DNA of 6,212 nt from Coxiellaceae bacterium UBA6002 (GTDB lineage Bacteria > Pseudomonadota > Gammaproteobacteria > UBA6002): positions 29,037 to 35,248 of the forward strand of contig DJAM01000057.1 of NCBI GenBank assembly GCA_002429595.1, given 5' to 3'. The notes beneath the pieces are model-generated. The model was not told the DNA's origin. It saw only the letters and a list, made by a program, of their open reading frames with translations, and did no database searches. Position 1 is the first letter of the stretch. Each line of letters starts with the position of its first letter. The position numbers and the translations under genes were made by a program. Positions 6,029 through 6,212 of the stretch are shown piece after piece.

Positions 6029-6111
6029 GGGGGTATCTCCTTCTGGTGGTATCAAAATACCCCCGTTTATACCCCCATTTTTCGATGGATGTCGCTGGAC
6101 GGGGGGGGTAT
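6029..6111. repeat. Four GGGGGTAT/ATACCCCC repeats, probable integrase arm-type sites
   Basis: GGGGGTAT occurs at 6029-6036 and 6104-6111, and its reverse complement ATACCCCC at 6057-6064 and 6069-6076. The two inner copies are a direct repeat with a 12-bp period, and the outer copies are inverted relative to them. Similar short G-rich repeats beside integrase genes are typical arm-binding sites of P4-type recombinases. The copy at 6029-6036 lies between the Shine-Dalgarno and the int start codon, and that at 6069-6076 overlaps the candidate -10 box. Confidence 0.6.
6066..6095 (-). promoter_or_regulatory. Candidate integrase promoter
   Basis: On the minus strand, GCGACA (6095-6090, 4 of 6 matches to TTGACA) stands 18 nt from TATAAA (6071-6066, 5 of 6 to TATAAT). 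This gives a leader of roughly 30 nt before the int start codon. One ATACCCCC repeat overlaps the -10 box, so occupancy by integrase would be expected to block RNA polymerase. Confidence 0.42.
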
Positions 6112-6131
6112 TTAATGGAGGAAGGATAAAT

Positions 6132-6161
6132 AAAAAACCCCTTATTTACAAGGGGTTTTTT
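6132..6161 (-). terminator. Rho-independent terminator between the ssrA end and int
   Basis: AAAAAACCCCTT (6132-6143) and AAGGGGTTTTTT (6150-6161) form a perfect 12-bp stem with a 6-nt loop. On the minus strand the T run continues as TTTTTTATTTAT, the direction expected for ending the RNA whose 3' end is at 6193. The symmetric A/T flanks would also allow it to act on the plus strand. It separates the RNA gene from int. Confidence 0.88.
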
Positions 6162-6192
6162 GGATGAATGTGGTTGTTGTTGGATGCTTATT

Positions 6193-6212
6193 TGGTGGAG
6201 GCGGCGGGAATC
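6193..6212 (-). ncRNA. ssrA: 3' end of tmRNA (partial)
   Basis: The minus strand from the window edge reads GATTCCCGCCGCCTCCACCA. This parses as the end of a T loop, a 5-nt T-stem strand (CCCGC), a 7-nt acceptor strand (CGCCTCC), discriminator A and an encoded CCA. The U at position 70 gives the G3-U70 pair of alanine-accepting RNAs. The matching 5' strand would be GGGGGCG or similar, which fits tmRNA better than tRNA-Ala (usually GGGGCxx). Only 20 nt are visible, so this could be the full gene's end or just the copy of it left at an attachment site. A tRNA gene is the main alternative. Confidence 0.72.
6193..6212. other. Presumed attachment-site core in the ssrA 3' end
   Basis: P4-type integrases insert into the 3' ends of tRNA and tmRNA genes and regenerate them with a duplicated core. 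This RNA 3' end is 165 bp upstream of the int start codon, the usual geometry. The exact core is unknown because the opposite junction is not in the window; I found no second copy of these bases in 1-610. Confidence 0.55.

Noticed and set aside
6160..6186. TTGGATG repeated at 6160-6166 and 6180-6186, considered as integrase core or arm sites.
   Set aside because: Only 7 bp in a G/T-rich stretch, overlapping the terminator; chance is a sufficient explanation.
1..6212. CRISPR array, toxin-antitoxin pair, restriction or other recognised defence genes, capsid or packaging genes.
   Set aside because: No regularly spaced direct repeats of suitable length and no protein with such motifs was found on either strand.

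Overview
The window looks like one end of a chromosomally integrated mobile element (a P4/CP4-57-like island or phage satellite) in a fairly low-GC bacterium, probably a gammaproteobacterium. The evidence is a P4-family tyrosine integrase next to what appears to be the 3' end of ssrA (tmRNA), followed by an AlpA-type regulator and a primase/helicase module. The genus cannot be named from the sequence. Every gene lies on the minus strand, so the element reads from right to left.

Right edge (6028-6212): the last 20 bases match, in reverse complement, the 3' end of an alanine-accepting tmRNA, the likely attachment site. A strong stem-loop terminator follows 31 nt downstream of the RNA end. Between it and the integrase are four copies of GGGGGTAT/ATACCCCC, likely integrase arm sites. 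They surround and overlap the best candidate int promoter, and one abuts a run of eight G.

Genes from right to left: the integrase (4816-6027); 15 nt on, an uncharacterised 360-aa protein with an N-terminal helix-turn-helix-like segment (3718-4800); a 212-nt regulatory gap with four roughly 21-bp-spaced repeats and a further inverted repeat; an AlpA-like regulator (3311-3505); a CHC2 zinc-finger protein (3002-3298); and a 774-aa Toprim plus DUF927 helicase (611-2935). The last three are tightly packed and probably form one replication operon. The zinc finger of the primase is encoded by its own small gene instead of being fused to the Toprim/helicase protein. That small gene appears frameshifted: its conserved C-terminal tail (2937-3008) continues in the -1 frame and ends one base before the primase start codon.

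Left edge (1-610): a 257-nt AT-rich gap with inverted repeats built on CATACAAA and a CTATGT palindrome, then the 5' part of a gene for a cysteine-containing protein (1-353) that runs off the window. I recognise its MGGLGSGRHW start and CPARNCGRR segment from uncharacterised proteins common in proteobacterial mobile elements. The left attachment site is not visible, so the element extends beyond the window.

Working model: the integrase inserts the element at ssrA, AlpA and possibly the 360-aa protein control excision or replication genes, and the CHC2 and Toprim-DUF927 proteins act together in element replication. No capsid, packaging, toxin-antitoxin or recognisable defence gene is visible here.
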